From positions 1 through 46,325 of the forward strand of contig CACYBR010000151.1 of the NCBI GenBank assembly GCA_902772705.1: a stretch of DNA of 46,325 nt, in the 5' to 3' direction. This DNA is from an uncultured Planctomycetota bacterium. Lineage in GTDB: Bacteria; Planctomycetota; Planctomycetia; Pirellulales; Thermoguttaceae. This document shows positions 24,889 through 34,821 of the stretch, piece by piece. Positions within the stretch are counted from its first letter, which is position 1, and every line of letters starts with the position of its first letter. The notes beneath the pieces were generated by a model that made no database searches, was not told where the DNA came from, and saw only the letters and a program-made list of their open reading frames with translations. The translations under genes and the position numbers were made by a program.

Positions 24889-25818
24889 ATGAATAGACGC
24901 GATTTCTTTGGCGCTGGCGCGGCTCTTGGACTTGCTGGAGTTTCCGCTCTTAACGCTTCTTCAGCTCTTGCAACCCAGACGACGGAAGAAACCGACAAGC
25001 GCGCCGAGGCGAAGCTTCGTATTTCCTGTCAAGTTGGCCCTGCTCCGGGCGACTCTTTCGAGAAGAAGTTGGAAAATATGAAGAAGTACGGCTGCGAAGC
25101 GGTCGAATATGGCGGAGAATGCGTCGGCAAGGGAAAGGAATATCGACAGAAGGCCGCGGACGCAGGTCTGGAGGTTTCCGCTATTTGCTGGGGCTCCCAC
25201 TCTGGCGATCTGTGCTCCGAGGACGTGTCCAAGCGACAGCCGGGTATTGACGATCTCAAACGCGCTCTTGAAACCGCAGGCGAAATGGGCGCAAGCGGCG
25301 TCATCTACGTTCCGGCGTTCAATGGTCAGACGAAGTTGACAAATCCTGAAATTCGTTCGCTTCTTCTCGAATTCATGCCGGATCTTGCGAAATTTGCGCA
25401 CGACTGCAATACGAATATCATTTTTGAACCGCTTTGCCGTATGGAAGCCTATTTCCTCCGTCAGGTTGCCGACGGCGCCTCGATCGCGCGCGACATTCTC
25501 CGCACGGCTGGCGTCGACTCTGGTATTGGCGTGATGGGCGACTTCTATCACATGGACACAGAAGAGACGAGTCAGATGGGCGCCTTTATCTCCGCCGGCA
25601 GTCTTCTGAAGCACGTTCATCTCGCGGGCGGCGTCGAAAATCCGCGCCGTACGTTCCCCGGCGAAAATTCGATGACGTTTGTCGACGGCTTCCGCGGATT
25701 GAAGTATATCGGCTATCAGAGATTCTGTTCCTTTGAATGTGGATGCGCTTCAGACGACAGGGAAGAAGCGTTCAAAAAGACGATTGAATTCCTGCGTTCT
25801 CAGTGGGACGAGGCGTGA
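24889..25818 (+). CDS. Tat-exported sugar isomerase/epimerase-like TIM-barrel protein
   Basis: This 309-residue protein begins MNRRDFFGAGAALGLAG, a twin-arginine signal, with likely cleavage after SSALA. The rest is the xylose-isomerase-like TIM barrel seen in hydroxypyruvate isomerase and many sugar-phosphate isomerase/epimerase annotations. Four metal-binding residues of that barrel can be placed: Glu180 in FEPLCR, Asp218 in GDFYHM, His244 in HVHLAG and Glu283 in SFECG. The ATG at 24889 is fixed by a perfect AGGAG eight bases upstream. Export of such enzymes is common in planctomycetes. The natural substrate is unknown; a keto-sugar or hydroxypyruvate-like compound is likely. Confidence 0.88.
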   Translation: MNRRDFFGAGAALGLAGVSALNASSALATQTTEETDKRAEAKLRISCQVGPAPGDSFEKKLENMKKYGCEAVEYGGECVGKGKEYRQKAADAGLEVSAICWGSHSGDLCSEDVSKRQPGIDDLKRALETAGEMGASGVIYVPAFNGQTKLTNPEIRSLLLEFMPDLAKFAHDCNTNIIFEPLCRMEAYFLRQVADGASIARDILRTAGVDSGIGVMGDFYHMDTEETSQMGAFISAGSLLKHVHLAGGVENPRRTFPGENSMTFVDGFRGLKYIGYQRFCSFECGCASDDREEAFKKTIEFLRSQWDEA

Positions 25819-26181
25819 TTTCAGCATAGGACTCCGTATTAGTCCCTAACTTGTATTCTGCGCTCAGCAACGTTAAAAAAGACCCGACTGCGAGTAAAAT
25901 GCTTCTCGTGTTCGGGTCTTTTCTTCTGTATATGAACTCTTCGCTGAAAAGAGATAATACTCACGGTTCTGTTTTGCGTCATACTGTTGTTTCTAGCGTA
26001 GAGTTTTTATGAGTCGTGCGTAGGTTATGTATGGAATAGTTCATTGAGGTTTTGACTAATTTATCTTGTTTAACCAAGTTTGCGTCTTTACAAAAACTTG
26101 ATTTTGAGGATAATGCGCGTAACCTTAGCGCGTGGTGTTTGCGCTTTGGTTCAAGGGCTTTGCCAGACGCAGACCGTTATT
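25819..26181 (+). other. Gap between the TIM-barrel gene and the atp locus
   Basis: The first part holds the terminator at 25877-25922. The rest (25923-26181) is AT-rich and should contain the atp promoter, but I find no pair of boxes good enough to call. An in-frame ATG at 26113, two bases after GAGGA, is an alternative start for the next gene. Confidence 0.5.
25877..25922 (+). terminator. Terminator after the TIM-barrel gene
   Basis: AAAAGACCCGA (25877-25887) pairs perfectly with TCGGGTCTTTT (25912-25922). A CGAG/CTCG inner stem sits in the loop and the T-run is part of the 3' arm. Confidence 0.85.
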
Positions 26182-26568
26182 ATGCTGTACGGAGCGAGCG
26201 ACCAGATCTACACAGACGCAGTGGAGACACGTTTGAAGGATAGCTTGGGCGAAATTCAGGGTTGCAGTCTTTGTTCAGAAGATGCTGATACAGAGGCCAA
26301 CGACGTTGACGGAAGAAGTGAAGAGCTTTCGTCTATTGTGGTCGGATACGTCTGGGTTGCTCGGATAACAGCTTTCTCCGTCGAATTTGCCGTGCTTGTG
26401 TGGTTTGGGTGGTTCCTTGATAAGACATATTCCTGGTCGCCCTGGGGTATTCTGGTTGGCGCTTTGATTGGCACGCTCGCTTTTATTGGCGGGCTTTTTG
26501 CGACGATTAAGCGTCTGGAAGACGAGGAGGTTCGCGAGAGGTTGCGCCAGTTTAAAATGAAGAAATGA
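26182..26568 (+). CDS. AtpZ/AtpI-like small membrane protein of the ATP synthase locus
   Basis: The C-terminal half matches the AtpZ group of ATP synthase accessory proteins: two membrane helices (FSVEFAVLVWFGWFLDK and WGILVGALIGTLAFIGGLF) joined by a short loop with WSPW, then a charged helix. Such proteins help assemble the c-ring or assist Mg/Ca handling. The N-terminal 60 residues are acidic and not conserved. The start is uncertain: the ATG at 26182 gives 128 residues, and an ATG at 26113 gives 151. Its place at the head of the atp genes supports the call. Confidence 0.7.
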   Translation: MLYGASDQIYTDAVETRLKDSLGEIQGCSLCSEDADTEANDVDGRSEELSSIVVGYVWVARITAFSVEFAVLVWFGWFLDKTYSWSPWGILVGALIGTLAFIGGLFATIKRLEDEEVRERLRQFKMKK

Positions 26569-26599
26569 CGGTTTGCGTTGTTCAGACGCGGAGACATGC

Positions 26600-27031
26600 A
26601 TGCTGAACCTGATTTGTCGCACGATTGTGTATACCGCGTACGCGGCGGCGGTCTGGGGCGTCATATTGTTTCTCAATTCAGAACCAGAAGTTGAGCGGGT
26701 TTTGAACTATGGAGCGATTGCGTGTGTTTCAGGAGCCGTCTCGTCGTTTGCCGTTCTGGCTCTATGCAGGCGGTTTCGCCTGATTGGCTTGCCGGAATTT
26801 TTAGGAGCTGCGATTGGACGCACCTGCGTTCCCTGTTGTTTTGTTCTCGCCTGCCTCGCGAATTTGGACGAGCAAATTGTGAGAACGGCGTCATTCCGGA
26901 TTCTGGCGGCGTACTTTTTGACCGCGCCTGTCCACGTTTGGTTGACAATACCTCGTGAAAGTGAATTCCAGAGGCGTTATTTAGCGCTGGACGAGAAGCG
27001 TCAGTCTCATGCGACAGAAGCGGGAGATTAA
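26600..27031 (+). CDS. AtpI-like membrane protein of the ATP synthase locus
   Basis: This 143-residue protein has four predicted membrane segments (about 6-26, 34-56, 66-92, 98-118) and a polar C-terminal tail. It has no signature I can name with confidence, but its size, topology and position between the AtpZ-like gene and atpB are those of ATP synthase protein I (AtpI), an assembly factor for the c-ring. The ATG at 26600 is chosen over a TTG at 26573 because GGAG lies six bases upstream. It has several Cys in the membrane part, which is unusual. Confidence 0.6.
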   Translation: MLNLICRTIVYTAYAAAVWGVILFLNSEPEVERVLNYGAIACVSGAVSSFAVLALCRRFRLIGLPEFLGAAIGRTCVPCCFVLACLANLDEQIVRTASFRILAAYFLTAPVHVWLTIPRESEFQRRYLALDEKRQSHATEAGD

Positions 27032-27209
27032 CGACGACTCGTTTGACAATGCTGGATCGATTAAGTTTTTTGAAGTAAATGTTCCGGAAGACGCGGCGTG
27101 GCGCTTCGTTTTCCATGCTGATTTGAGGACTTCCTGATTTGCAGGTTTTGTACGGCATGCTTTTTTAGGAACGTTTTTCGCGTCGGTTTTTTCTTCAGGA
27201 AAGAACAAT

Positions 27210-28037
27210 ATGAGCGGTGAACTTGTAAATATGGGAGAGTTGGCGGAACACGTTTCAGACGGAACCGCTTATCATCTTCCAGAATTTTTGGGTATTCGTC
27301 TCGAGTTGCCGACGATCTGTGGTTTTCAGGTTACTCGTTTCATGGTCGTCGAGGTTGTCGTTGCGCTTCTGATGATCCTGTTCTTCGTGCCGCTCGCAGT
27401 CAAGATGAAGTCAGGCAGACCCGTTCGTGGTCGTTTTTGGAATCTGTTGGAAGTCTTTCTCCTCTACTTGAGGAATGAGGTGATCGTCCCATCGATCGGG
27501 AAGAAAGACGCCGATCGTTTTACGCCGTTCCTCTGGACCGTTTTTTTCTTCGTTCTTTTCTGCAATCTGGCTGGTCTTGTTCCGTGGTTTGGAGCTTCTC
27601 CGACAGGAGCGTTGGCGACGACTGCCGTTCTGGCGCTGGCTACGTTTGTTGTTTTGATCGGTTCAGGTATGAGGAAATTTGGAGTTGTAGGGTTCTGGGT
27701 CGGTCAGGTCCCGCAGATGGATTTGCCTCTCGTGCTTGCGATCTTCCTTAAGCCGATGCTCTTCCTGATCGAGGTCCTTGGTTTATTCATTAAACATGTT
27801 GTTTTGGCCGTTCGTCTCCTTGCGAATATGTTTGCCGGGCATCTGGTCCTTGCCGTTATGCTCGGGTTTATTGCCGCGACGGCGGATAAACTTGTTTTGT
27901 GGATCGGCGTGACCTTTGCGAGCGTTCTTATGAGCGTTTGCTTGAATTTGTTGGAATTGTTTGTCGCATTTCTGCAGGCTTACATTTTTATGTTCCTGTC
28001 TTCCATTTTCATCGGAATGGCGCAACACCAACACTGA
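27210..28037 (+). CDS. atpB: ATP synthase subunit a
   Basis: Subunit a forms the two half-channels through which protons reach the c-ring. The 275 residues have five to six membrane helices. The essential arginine is Arg202 in HVVLAVRLLANMFAGHLVL, and the last helix ends LFVAFLQAYIFMFLSSIF as usual. AGGAAAG precedes the ATG. A 178-base gap separates it from the AtpI-like gene and 243 bases separate it from atpE, both wider than in most atp operons. Confidence 0.95.
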   Translation: MSGELVNMGELAEHVSDGTAYHLPEFLGIRLELPTICGFQVTRFMVVEVVVALLMILFFVPLAVKMKSGRPVRGRFWNLLEVFLLYLRNEVIVPSIGKKDADRFTPFLWTVFFFVLFCNLAGLVPWFGASPTGALATTAVLALATFVVLIGSGMRKFGVVGFWVGQVPQMDLPLVLAIFLKPMLFLIEVLGLFIKHVVLAVRLLANMFAGHLVLAVMLGFIAATADKLVLWIGVTFASVLMSVCLNLLELFVAFLQAYIFMFLSSIFIGMAQHQH

Positions 28038-28280
28038 TTTGAAATTATAATTATCGCAAACATGCGTTCTTTCGGACGTTCGTTTGTGTTTAAAAACGGA
28101 TGCAGTCGGTTTAATCTGTCGACGAATGGCAGGTTCCGATCTGACGTATAAACAATACAGCCCTTTCTCGGCGACGTTTGTTTGGCGGTCATGGGTAATT
28201 TTGCCCGTCCGCTGAGGCTCGCTTTTGGGTTCGAATTTTGCCGTGTAAAGACTAAACCCCTGATACTAGGAGAATTTTCC

Positions 28281-28598
28281 GTGAACAAGCTCGCTAAAAT
28301 CGTCGCGTTACTGTTTGTCGCAGCTTTTGTTTTTGCTCCGGCCGCCGTCTTTGCTCAGGACGCCGCCGCTGCTGAAACCGCCGCCGCTTCCGTAGATCTT
28401 ACGTCTCTTTACGGTATTGGCGCTGGTCTGGTTCTTCTTGGCGCCGCTTTGGGTATCGGTCGTATCGGTTCCTCAAGCGTTGAGAGTATGGCCCGTCAGC
28501 CTGAAGTTGCCGGTAAGATTAATACTGCGATGATTATTTCTGCGGCTCTTATCGAAGGCGTTACGTTCTTCGCGCTGATCATCTGCATGTTGAAGTGA
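28281..28598 (+). CDS. atpE: ATP synthase subunit c with signal-peptide-like N-terminus
   Basis: The 105-residue product has a two-helix c-subunit hairpin (about 42-104). The ion-binding carboxylate is Glu92 in AALIEGVTFF, and the polar loop is ESMARQPE. The positions that bind sodium in Na-type rings are not Gln and Ser here (Ile and Gly instead), so proton coupling is likely. Ahead of the hairpin are about 40 residues: a signal-like segment MNKLAKIVALLFVAAFVF ending AVFAQD, then an Ala-rich spacer. Standard c-subunits are 70-85 residues and lack this. The GTG at 28281 has AGGAGA upstream. Confidence 0.93.
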   Translation: MNKLAKIVALLFVAAFVFAPAAVFAQDAAAAETAAASVDLTSLYGIGAGLVLLGAALGIGRIGSSSVESMARQPEVAGKINTAMIISAALIEGVTFFALIICMLK

Positions 28599-28680
28599 TT
28601 TGCGTTGACGCGTGAAGGTCTTTGCGCTTCGTCAATCTGGGCGCAGGGTGTTACTAACGCTTAACGCATGGGGAACCGGC

Positions 28681-29313
28681 ATGAATCGTAAAGAGTTCAA
28701 TTTGAAAGCCCTTTTTCACAGACTTTGGGGAGGGGCGGCCGTTTTTTCGGTTAGCTCCGTCGTTTTCTTGACGAACGCGTCTCCTCTTCTTGCAGTCGAA
28801 GGAGAAGAAGGAGAGAAGGCCCTCGAGCCTCTTGCCTGGCAGACTGATCTGGCGATCTGGACCGCTGTTGTCTTTGTCCTCCTCCTCGCCGTTCTTTGGA
28901 TTTTCGCGTTTGGTCCGATTGTTAAGGCGTTGGATCAACGTGAGCGTAACGAGTTGGATCGCCTTGCGGCGGCTGAAAAGAATAACGCCGACGCCAGAGA
29001 ACTGCTTGAACAGTACCGTCAAAAGCTGGCAGATTCCGAAGAGGAAGTCCGCAGGATTCTGGACGAAGCAAAATCAGACGCCAGAAAACAGGCTGACGCG
29101 GTCGTTGCCGAAGCTAAGCGATCTGCCGCTGAAGAACGTGAGCGAGCTCTGAAGGACATTCAGAACGCTTCCGACGTCGCTTTGCGTGAGATAGCGGTCA
29201 AAAGCGCAGAAATGGCGACTTCTCTGGCTGGTAAGATCATCAGGGAAGAGGTTGATCCTGCGAAGCATGCGCGTCTCATTGAGAGCGCTGTCGCCAGCGT
29301 TACAAAACAATGA
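28681..29313 (+). CDS. atpF: ATP synthase subunit b with signal-peptide-like N-terminus
   Basis: Subunit b is the peripheral stalk. The 210-residue protein has a membrane helix (about 56-77, WTAVVFVLLLAVLWIFAFGP), followed by a long charged helix with the heptad-like pattern of the b dimer. Before the helix are about 50 residues: a hydrophobic signal-like stretch (about 16-38, ending PLLAVEG) and an acidic linker. This mirrors atpE. The ATG at 28681 is chosen because the signal-like segment starts there; an upstream ATG-like codon at 28612 has no better ribosome site. The gap to atpH contains a stable hairpin. Confidence 0.92.
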   Translation: MNRKEFNLKALFHRLWGGAAVFSVSSVVFLTNASPLLAVEGEEGEKALEPLAWQTDLAIWTAVVFVLLLAVLWIFAFGPIVKALDQRERNELDRLAAAEKNNADARELLEQYRQKLADSEEEVRRILDEAKSDARKQADAVVAEAKRSAAEERERALKDIQNASDVALREIAVKSAEMATSLAGKIIREEVDPAKHARLIESAVASVTKQ

Positions 29314-29342
29314 CCAATCCGATCCTTAAAACTTGTCGTCGT

Positions 29343-29375
29343 CCGATTTTGAAGGACTTCGTCCTCCTGAATCGG
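29343..29375 (+). other. Hairpin in the atpF-atpH gap
   Basis: CCGATT (29343-29348) pairs with AATCGG (29370-29375), and inside it AGGAC pairs with GTCCT around a 3-base loop, separated by a symmetric 4-by-4 internal loop. No T-run follows, so it probably acts in RNA processing, stability or translation rather than full termination. Confidence 0.5.
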
Positions 29376-29441
29376 CTCGTTGTTCAACAGGGAAACGATC
29401 GGGGTCTGTATGTCCGTGTGAAAAAGATTTAACGTTGCGCT

Positions 29442-30092
29442 ATGAAGAAAAATGTTGAACAAGACGCCCAGTATGCGGCGCGACTTGACGCTGATGCGAC
29501 GCGCGAAAAGCTCGCGGAAATTTACGCTACTGCTCTTCTGGGCGCTTGTGAATCCACAAATGTGGCTTTTGACGTCGTATGCGAGGATTATGACTCGTTC
29601 GTCAAACACATATGCGACGCGCATCCGAAGTTCGAAGATATTTTGGCTTCTCTCAACGTGGCTGTAGATGAGAAGTTGCGTATCATAGACGAACTCTTCG
29701 CCGACGGCGAGCCCATTTTCAGGAATTTTTTGAAAACGCTCGCTCGGCGCGGACGCATGGATTTGATTCGCGAGATTCGCGTTGCGTGTCGCAAGCTCGA
29801 CGATAAGAGAAAGGGTCGCGTTCCCGTCAAAATCTCGACGGCCGCGCCTCTTGATGATACGACGAGGGATAATCTTGTCGCCAATCTTCGTAAACTTGTC
29901 GACGGCGAGCCTGAGCTTTTAGTTGAAGTCGATCCTGAAATGATCGGCGGAATAATCGTACGCGTCGGAGATGTTGTCTACGACGCTTCCATTGCTACCC
30001 AGCTGAATAAAGTGCGCCAAGATATGATTGACAGGAGCGCCCATGAAATTCAAAGCCGACGAGATTGCTTCCGTAATCCAGAAGGAAATTGA
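29442..30092 (+). CDS. atpH: ATP synthase subunit delta
   Basis: Delta joins the peripheral stalk to the top of F1. The 216-residue protein has the helical N-domain ([13 protein letters not shown]) and the C-terminal domain signature [24 protein letters not shown]. It overlaps the start of atpA by 50 bases, so the last 16 or so residues are encoded in DNA shared with atpA in another frame. The C-terminal tail past NKVRQDMI is longer than usual. The N-terminal 20 residues are an extension relative to most delta subunits. Confidence 0.93.
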   Translation: MKKNVEQDAQYAARLDADATREKLAEIYATALLGACESTNVAFDVVCEDYDSFVKHICDAHPKFEDILASLNVAVDEKLRIIDELFADGEPIFRNFLKTLARRGRMDLIREIRVACRKLDDKRKGRVPVKISTAAPLDDTTRDNLVANLRKLVDGEPELLVEVDPEMIGGIIVRVGDVVYDASIATQLNKVRQDMIDRSAHEIQSRRDCFRNPEGN

Positions 30093-31566
30093 GCAGTTCG
30101 AATCGAGCGTCGACGTCCGAGAGGTTGGACGTGTGATCGAGGTAGGCGACGGAATTGCCCAGGTTTACGGGCTTTCCGGCGTTATGTCCGGCGAGATGCT
30201 CGAATTCCCGAACAACGTTATCGGGTTGGCGTTCAATCTCGAAGAAACCAGCGTAGGCGTTATTATTTTAGGCGACTACCTCAAGATTCAGGAAGGGGAC
30301 GAAGTCCGCGCTACCGGTAAGCTTTTGCAAACGCCGGTTGGCGACGCCGTTCTGGGGCGCGTTCTCGACCCACTTGGAAATCCCCTCGACGGAAAAGGTC
30401 CGATCCCGACTTCAGAACGTCGTTTTGTCGAGAGTCCGGCGCCTGGAGTCTCCGACCGTCAGCCCGTTCGTGAGGCGCTCCAGACTGGTATCAAGGCGAT
30501 CGACGCAATGACGCCAATCGGTCGCGGACAGCGCGAGCTCATCATTGGCGACCGTAAGACAGGCAAGACGCAGATTGGCGTCGACGCGATTATTAACCAG
30601 AAGGGGAAGGACGTCAAATGCTTTTACGTTGCGATTGGTCAGAAGGACTCTACCGTCGCGGGCGTTATTGAGACGTTGCGTAAGCACGGCGCGATGGATT
30701 ATACGACGGTCGTTGTCGCAGGCGCAAGCTCTCCCGCGCCGCTGCAGTATATTGCGCCGTATGCGGGAACCGCGATGGCTGAATACTTCATGTACAAAGG
30801 CCAGCATGCGCTGATTGTTTACGACGACTTGTCTAAGCAAGCCGTTGCGTATCGTCAGCTTTCCCTGCTGATGCGTCGTCCCCCGGGGCGCGAGGCGTAT
30901 CCTGGCGACGTATTTTACTGCCACAGTCGTTTGCTTGAGCGTAGCGCTAAGCTTTCGGACGACCTTGGCGGGGGTTCGCTCACGTCTCTTCCAATCGTTG
31001 AAACTCAGGAAGGCGAGGTTTCGGCATATATTCCGACGAACGTAATCTCGATTACGGACGGACAGATCTATCTCCAGCCGGACCTCTTTTTCCGCGGTCA
31101 ACGTCCTGCGATGAACGTTGGAATTTCAGTCTCCCGAGTCGGTGGTTCTGCCCAAATTCCTGCGATGAAACAGGTTGCTGGCGGGCTACGTCTTGACCTT
31201 GCGGCGTTTCGTGAACTCGAAGCGTTTGCACAGCTCGGTTCCGACCTTGACGCCGCGACTCAACAACGATTGGAGCGTGGTTATCGTATGAATCAGCTTC
31301 TGATTCAGGGCGTCTGCGAACCGCTCGACGCGATTGATCAGGTCCTTGTCATTTACGCCGGAACCAAAGGGTTCCTCGACGTTGTCCCCGTCAATCGCGT
31401 TCGGGAGTGGGAGAGAGACTTCCTCCAGTGGTTCCACCACGAGTATCAACCTCTCTGGGATGAGATTAAGGCGTTGCCCGGTAAAATGAGCGACGAGATT
31501 TCCGCCAAGGTTGACATGGCGCTCAACGATTTCAACGAGTCGTACTTCGGCGACGTTTCGAAGTAA
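30043..31566 (+). CDS. atpA: ATP synthase subunit alpha
   Basis: Alpha is the non-catalytic nucleotide-binding subunit of F1. The 507 residues include the Walker A motif GDRKTGKT (169-176), IYDDLSKQA-type Walker B ([11 protein letters not shown]) and the arginine finger in [10 protein letters not shown]. The ATG at 30043 has AGGAG seven bases upstream within the end of atpH; another codon at 30028 lacks a site. The gap to atpG is 175 bases and contains a 12-base perfect hairpin. Confidence 0.97.
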   Translation: MKFKADEIASVIQKEIEQFESSVDVREVGRVIEVGDGIAQVYGLSGVMSGEMLEFPNNVIGLAFNLEETSVGVIILGDYLKIQEGDEVRATGKLLQTPVGDAVLGRVLDPLGNPLDGKGPIPTSERRFVESPAPGVSDRQPVREALQTGIKAIDAMTPIGRGQRELIIGDRKTGKTQIGVDAIINQKGKDVKCFYVAIGQKDSTVAGVIETLRKHGAMDYTTVVVAGASSPAPLQYIAPYAGTAMAEYFMYKGQHALIVYDDLSKQAVAYRQLSLLMRRPPGREAYPGDVFYCHSRLLERSAKLSDDLGGGSLTSLPIVETQEGEVSAYIPTNVISITDGQIYLQPDLFFRGQRPAMNVGISVSRVGGSAQIPAMKQVAGGLRLDLAAFRELEAFAQLGSDLDAATQQRLERGYRMNQLLIQGVCEPLDAIDQVLVIYAGTKGFLDVVPVNRVREWERDFLQWFHHEYQPLWDEIKALPGKMSDEISAKVDMALNDFNESYFGDVSK

Positions 31567-31631
31567 TCAAACAGGGAGAGTTGAGACGCAGATTTCGTCA
31601 GCGCGCTTTAAACGCGTTTTTCTGCCAGACG

Positions 31632-31665
31632 CCATGAAGGTCGAAAGGTTTGACGACCTTCATGG
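31632..31665 (+). other. Stable hairpin in the atpA-atpG gap
   Basis: A perfect 12-base stem (31632-31643 with 31654-31665) has a 10-base loop AAAGGTTTGA. There is no T-run afterwards. Its place inside the operon suggests an mRNA processing or stability element that sets subunit ratios, rather than a full stop. Confidence 0.6.
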
Positions 31666-31741
31666 TTCCGCAGAATCTCAGGATCCGAGAGGACCTCTTG
31701 GAACTCAATAGGACGTAATAACCCAATAATCGACTGATTCT

Positions 31742-32623
31742 ATGGCAAAAGCTAGAGCGCTCGACAAACGTCGAAAATCGATTAAGAATATTCGTAAAAT
31801 CACGCGTACGATGGAGCTGGTTGCGACTGCTCAGTTTCGTCGCGCGATGGAACGCTCCGTGGCCGCAGATTCCTATACGAAGAGGATTGTTCGTTTGGTC
31901 AGCGATCTTGCGAAAGCCGGCCTTAAGGCGGAACATCCACTTCTGGACGAACGTGATTCAAAGAGGAAGGCCGTTCTTTTCATTCTTACCGCAAATCGCG
32001 GTATGTGCGGCGGTTATAATTCAAACGTTCTTCGTGCTGGAATTGCCAGACTTAAAGAACTCCGTCGCGAGTATGAAGAAGTCGAGCTCTTTGTATCAGG
32101 AAAACGCGGCGTTTCTTATCTGAAATATCATGGGTACGAAATTGTCCGCGTTTATACTCAGTTCGACGACAAGCCGACCTATGAGGAAGTTCTCGTGATG
32201 GCCGAGGAGCTTCTTAATCGCTACAAAACGTGCGAGGTCGATCGAGTTGACGTGGCCTATTCGAAGTTCTTAACTCTGTCGAGACAAGTTCCGACTGCGG
32301 AAACGTTGCTTCCTCTTTCGGCGATGACGACGGAGGTTGCGGAATCCGACGGAGCTGTTTCCGGACTCGATTATGAATTCCTGCCGTCTCCTGAGAGTAT
32401 ACTTGAAGAGGTTGTTCCCTACGCGTTCAAGGTTAAGTTTTTCAAGACGTTCCTTGACGCGGCTGTCAGTGAACAAATTGCTCGCATGATGGCGATGAAG
32501 GCGGCTACCGATAATGCCGACCAGATGATTTCGACTTTGACGACCACTTACAACCGTGCCCGGCAGTCGCAGATTACCAACGAGATCATCGAGGTCATCA
32601 GCGGCGCAAGCGCGTTGCAGTAA
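31742..32623 (+). CDS. atpG: ATP synthase subunit gamma
   Basis: Gamma is the rotating shaft of F1. The 293-residue protein starts with the conserved N-terminal helix KSIKNIRKITRTMELVAT and ends with the equally conserved helix MKAATDNADQMISTLTTTYN RARQ region, which together form the coiled coil. The central part has LTANRGMCGGYNSNVLR. The ATG at 31742 is the natural family start. Confidence 0.96.
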   Translation: MAKARALDKRRKSIKNIRKITRTMELVATAQFRRAMERSVAADSYTKRIVRLVSDLAKAGLKAEHPLLDERDSKRKAVLFILTANRGMCGGYNSNVLRAGIARLKELRREYEEVELFVSGKRGVSYLKYHGYEIVRVYTQFDDKPTYEEVLVMAEELLNRYKTCEVDRVDVAYSKFLTLSRQVPTAETLLPLSAMTTEVAESDGAVSGLDYEFLPSPESILEEVVPYAFKVKFFKTFLDAAVSEQIARMMAMKAATDNADQMISTLTTTYNRARQSQITNEIIEVISGASALQ

Positions 32624-32666
32624 GAGGGGTGCGGTTTTTGCTTGGAGTCGGGGACCGCTCGTTTAG

Positions 32667-34202
<1,536 letters not shown>

Positions 34203-34298
34203 CGCTTCTCCTGTAGAAAATAGACATAGACGGAAAGCGCGCGTTGTTTCTCAGCGTGCGCTTCGATAAGCCTGACGTTCCCTCTAAGGAAGAGAAAC

Positions 34299-34706
34299 AT
34301 GAAGTTCGTGGCAGTAACGCCTGAAAAGACCGTCTTAGATCAGGAAGTGGAATTTGTCGTCCTTCCTCTTTATGACGGCGAATATGGGGTCGCCGAGGAT
34401 CATTCTCCCGTTATCGGCAGAATTGGGGCTGGTGAGCTTCGTTTGACGCTTGAAGATAAGTCCATTCAGCATTGGTATGTTGAAGGCGGTTTTGTCGAGG
34501 TTGCCAACAACGTGGTTTCTCTCCTTACGAATCGAGCGTACAAGCTAGAGGAACTTGACGTCAGCGCCGTACGCGAAGAGTTTGACAGGGCTCAAACGCT
34601 CCCGTCTAATTCCCCTGAACTAATGGAGATCAAGACGGAAGCTGTTAACCGAGCACGCGCTAAGTTACGACTGGCGGAGAAGGACGGGCCTGTTTCCCGA
34701 CAGTAA
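34299..34706 (+). CDS. atpC: ATP synthase subunit epsilon
   Basis: Epsilon connects gamma to the c-ring and can inhibit ATP hydrolysis. The 135-residue protein has the N-terminal beta-sandwich (FVVLPLYDGEYGVAEDHSPVIGRIGAGELR) and a C-terminal helical pair with RARAKLRLAEK. The ATG follows AAGGAAGAG. It is the last atp gene and is followed within 40 bases by a terminator. Confidence 0.93.
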   Translation: MKFVAVTPEKTVLDQEVEFVVLPLYDGEYGVAEDHSPVIGRIGAGELRLTLEDKSIQHWYVEGGFVEVANNVVSLLTNRAYKLEELDVSAVREEFDRAQTLPSNSPELMEIKTEAVNRARAKLRLAEKDGPVSRQ

Positions 34707-34743
34707 AGTTACGGACGTCTTGGTTTCGTTTTTCGATATTCGG

Positions 34744-34791
34744 CTCCCACGTTTTCTCGAGCGCTCGCGTCTCGACGACGTGGGAGTTTTT
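34744..34791 (+). terminator. Terminator of the ATP synthase locus
   Basis: CTCCCACG (34744-34751) pairs perfectly with CGTGGGAG (34779-34786), with further pairing in the loop, and is followed by TTTTT (34787-34791). Confidence 0.85.
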
Positions 34792-34821
34792 AATGCTTAT
34801 ATTCATTTCGGACTTGACCGG

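Noticed and set aside
28281-28598. Sodium-driven c-ring
   Set aside because: The residues at the Na-binding positions are Ile and Gly rather than Gln and Ser, so a proton-type ring is more likely.
34720-34821. Longer MBL hydrolase starting at a TTG
   Set aside because: It would be translated through the atpC terminator hairpin and T-run; the family-like region begins after the ATG at 34822.
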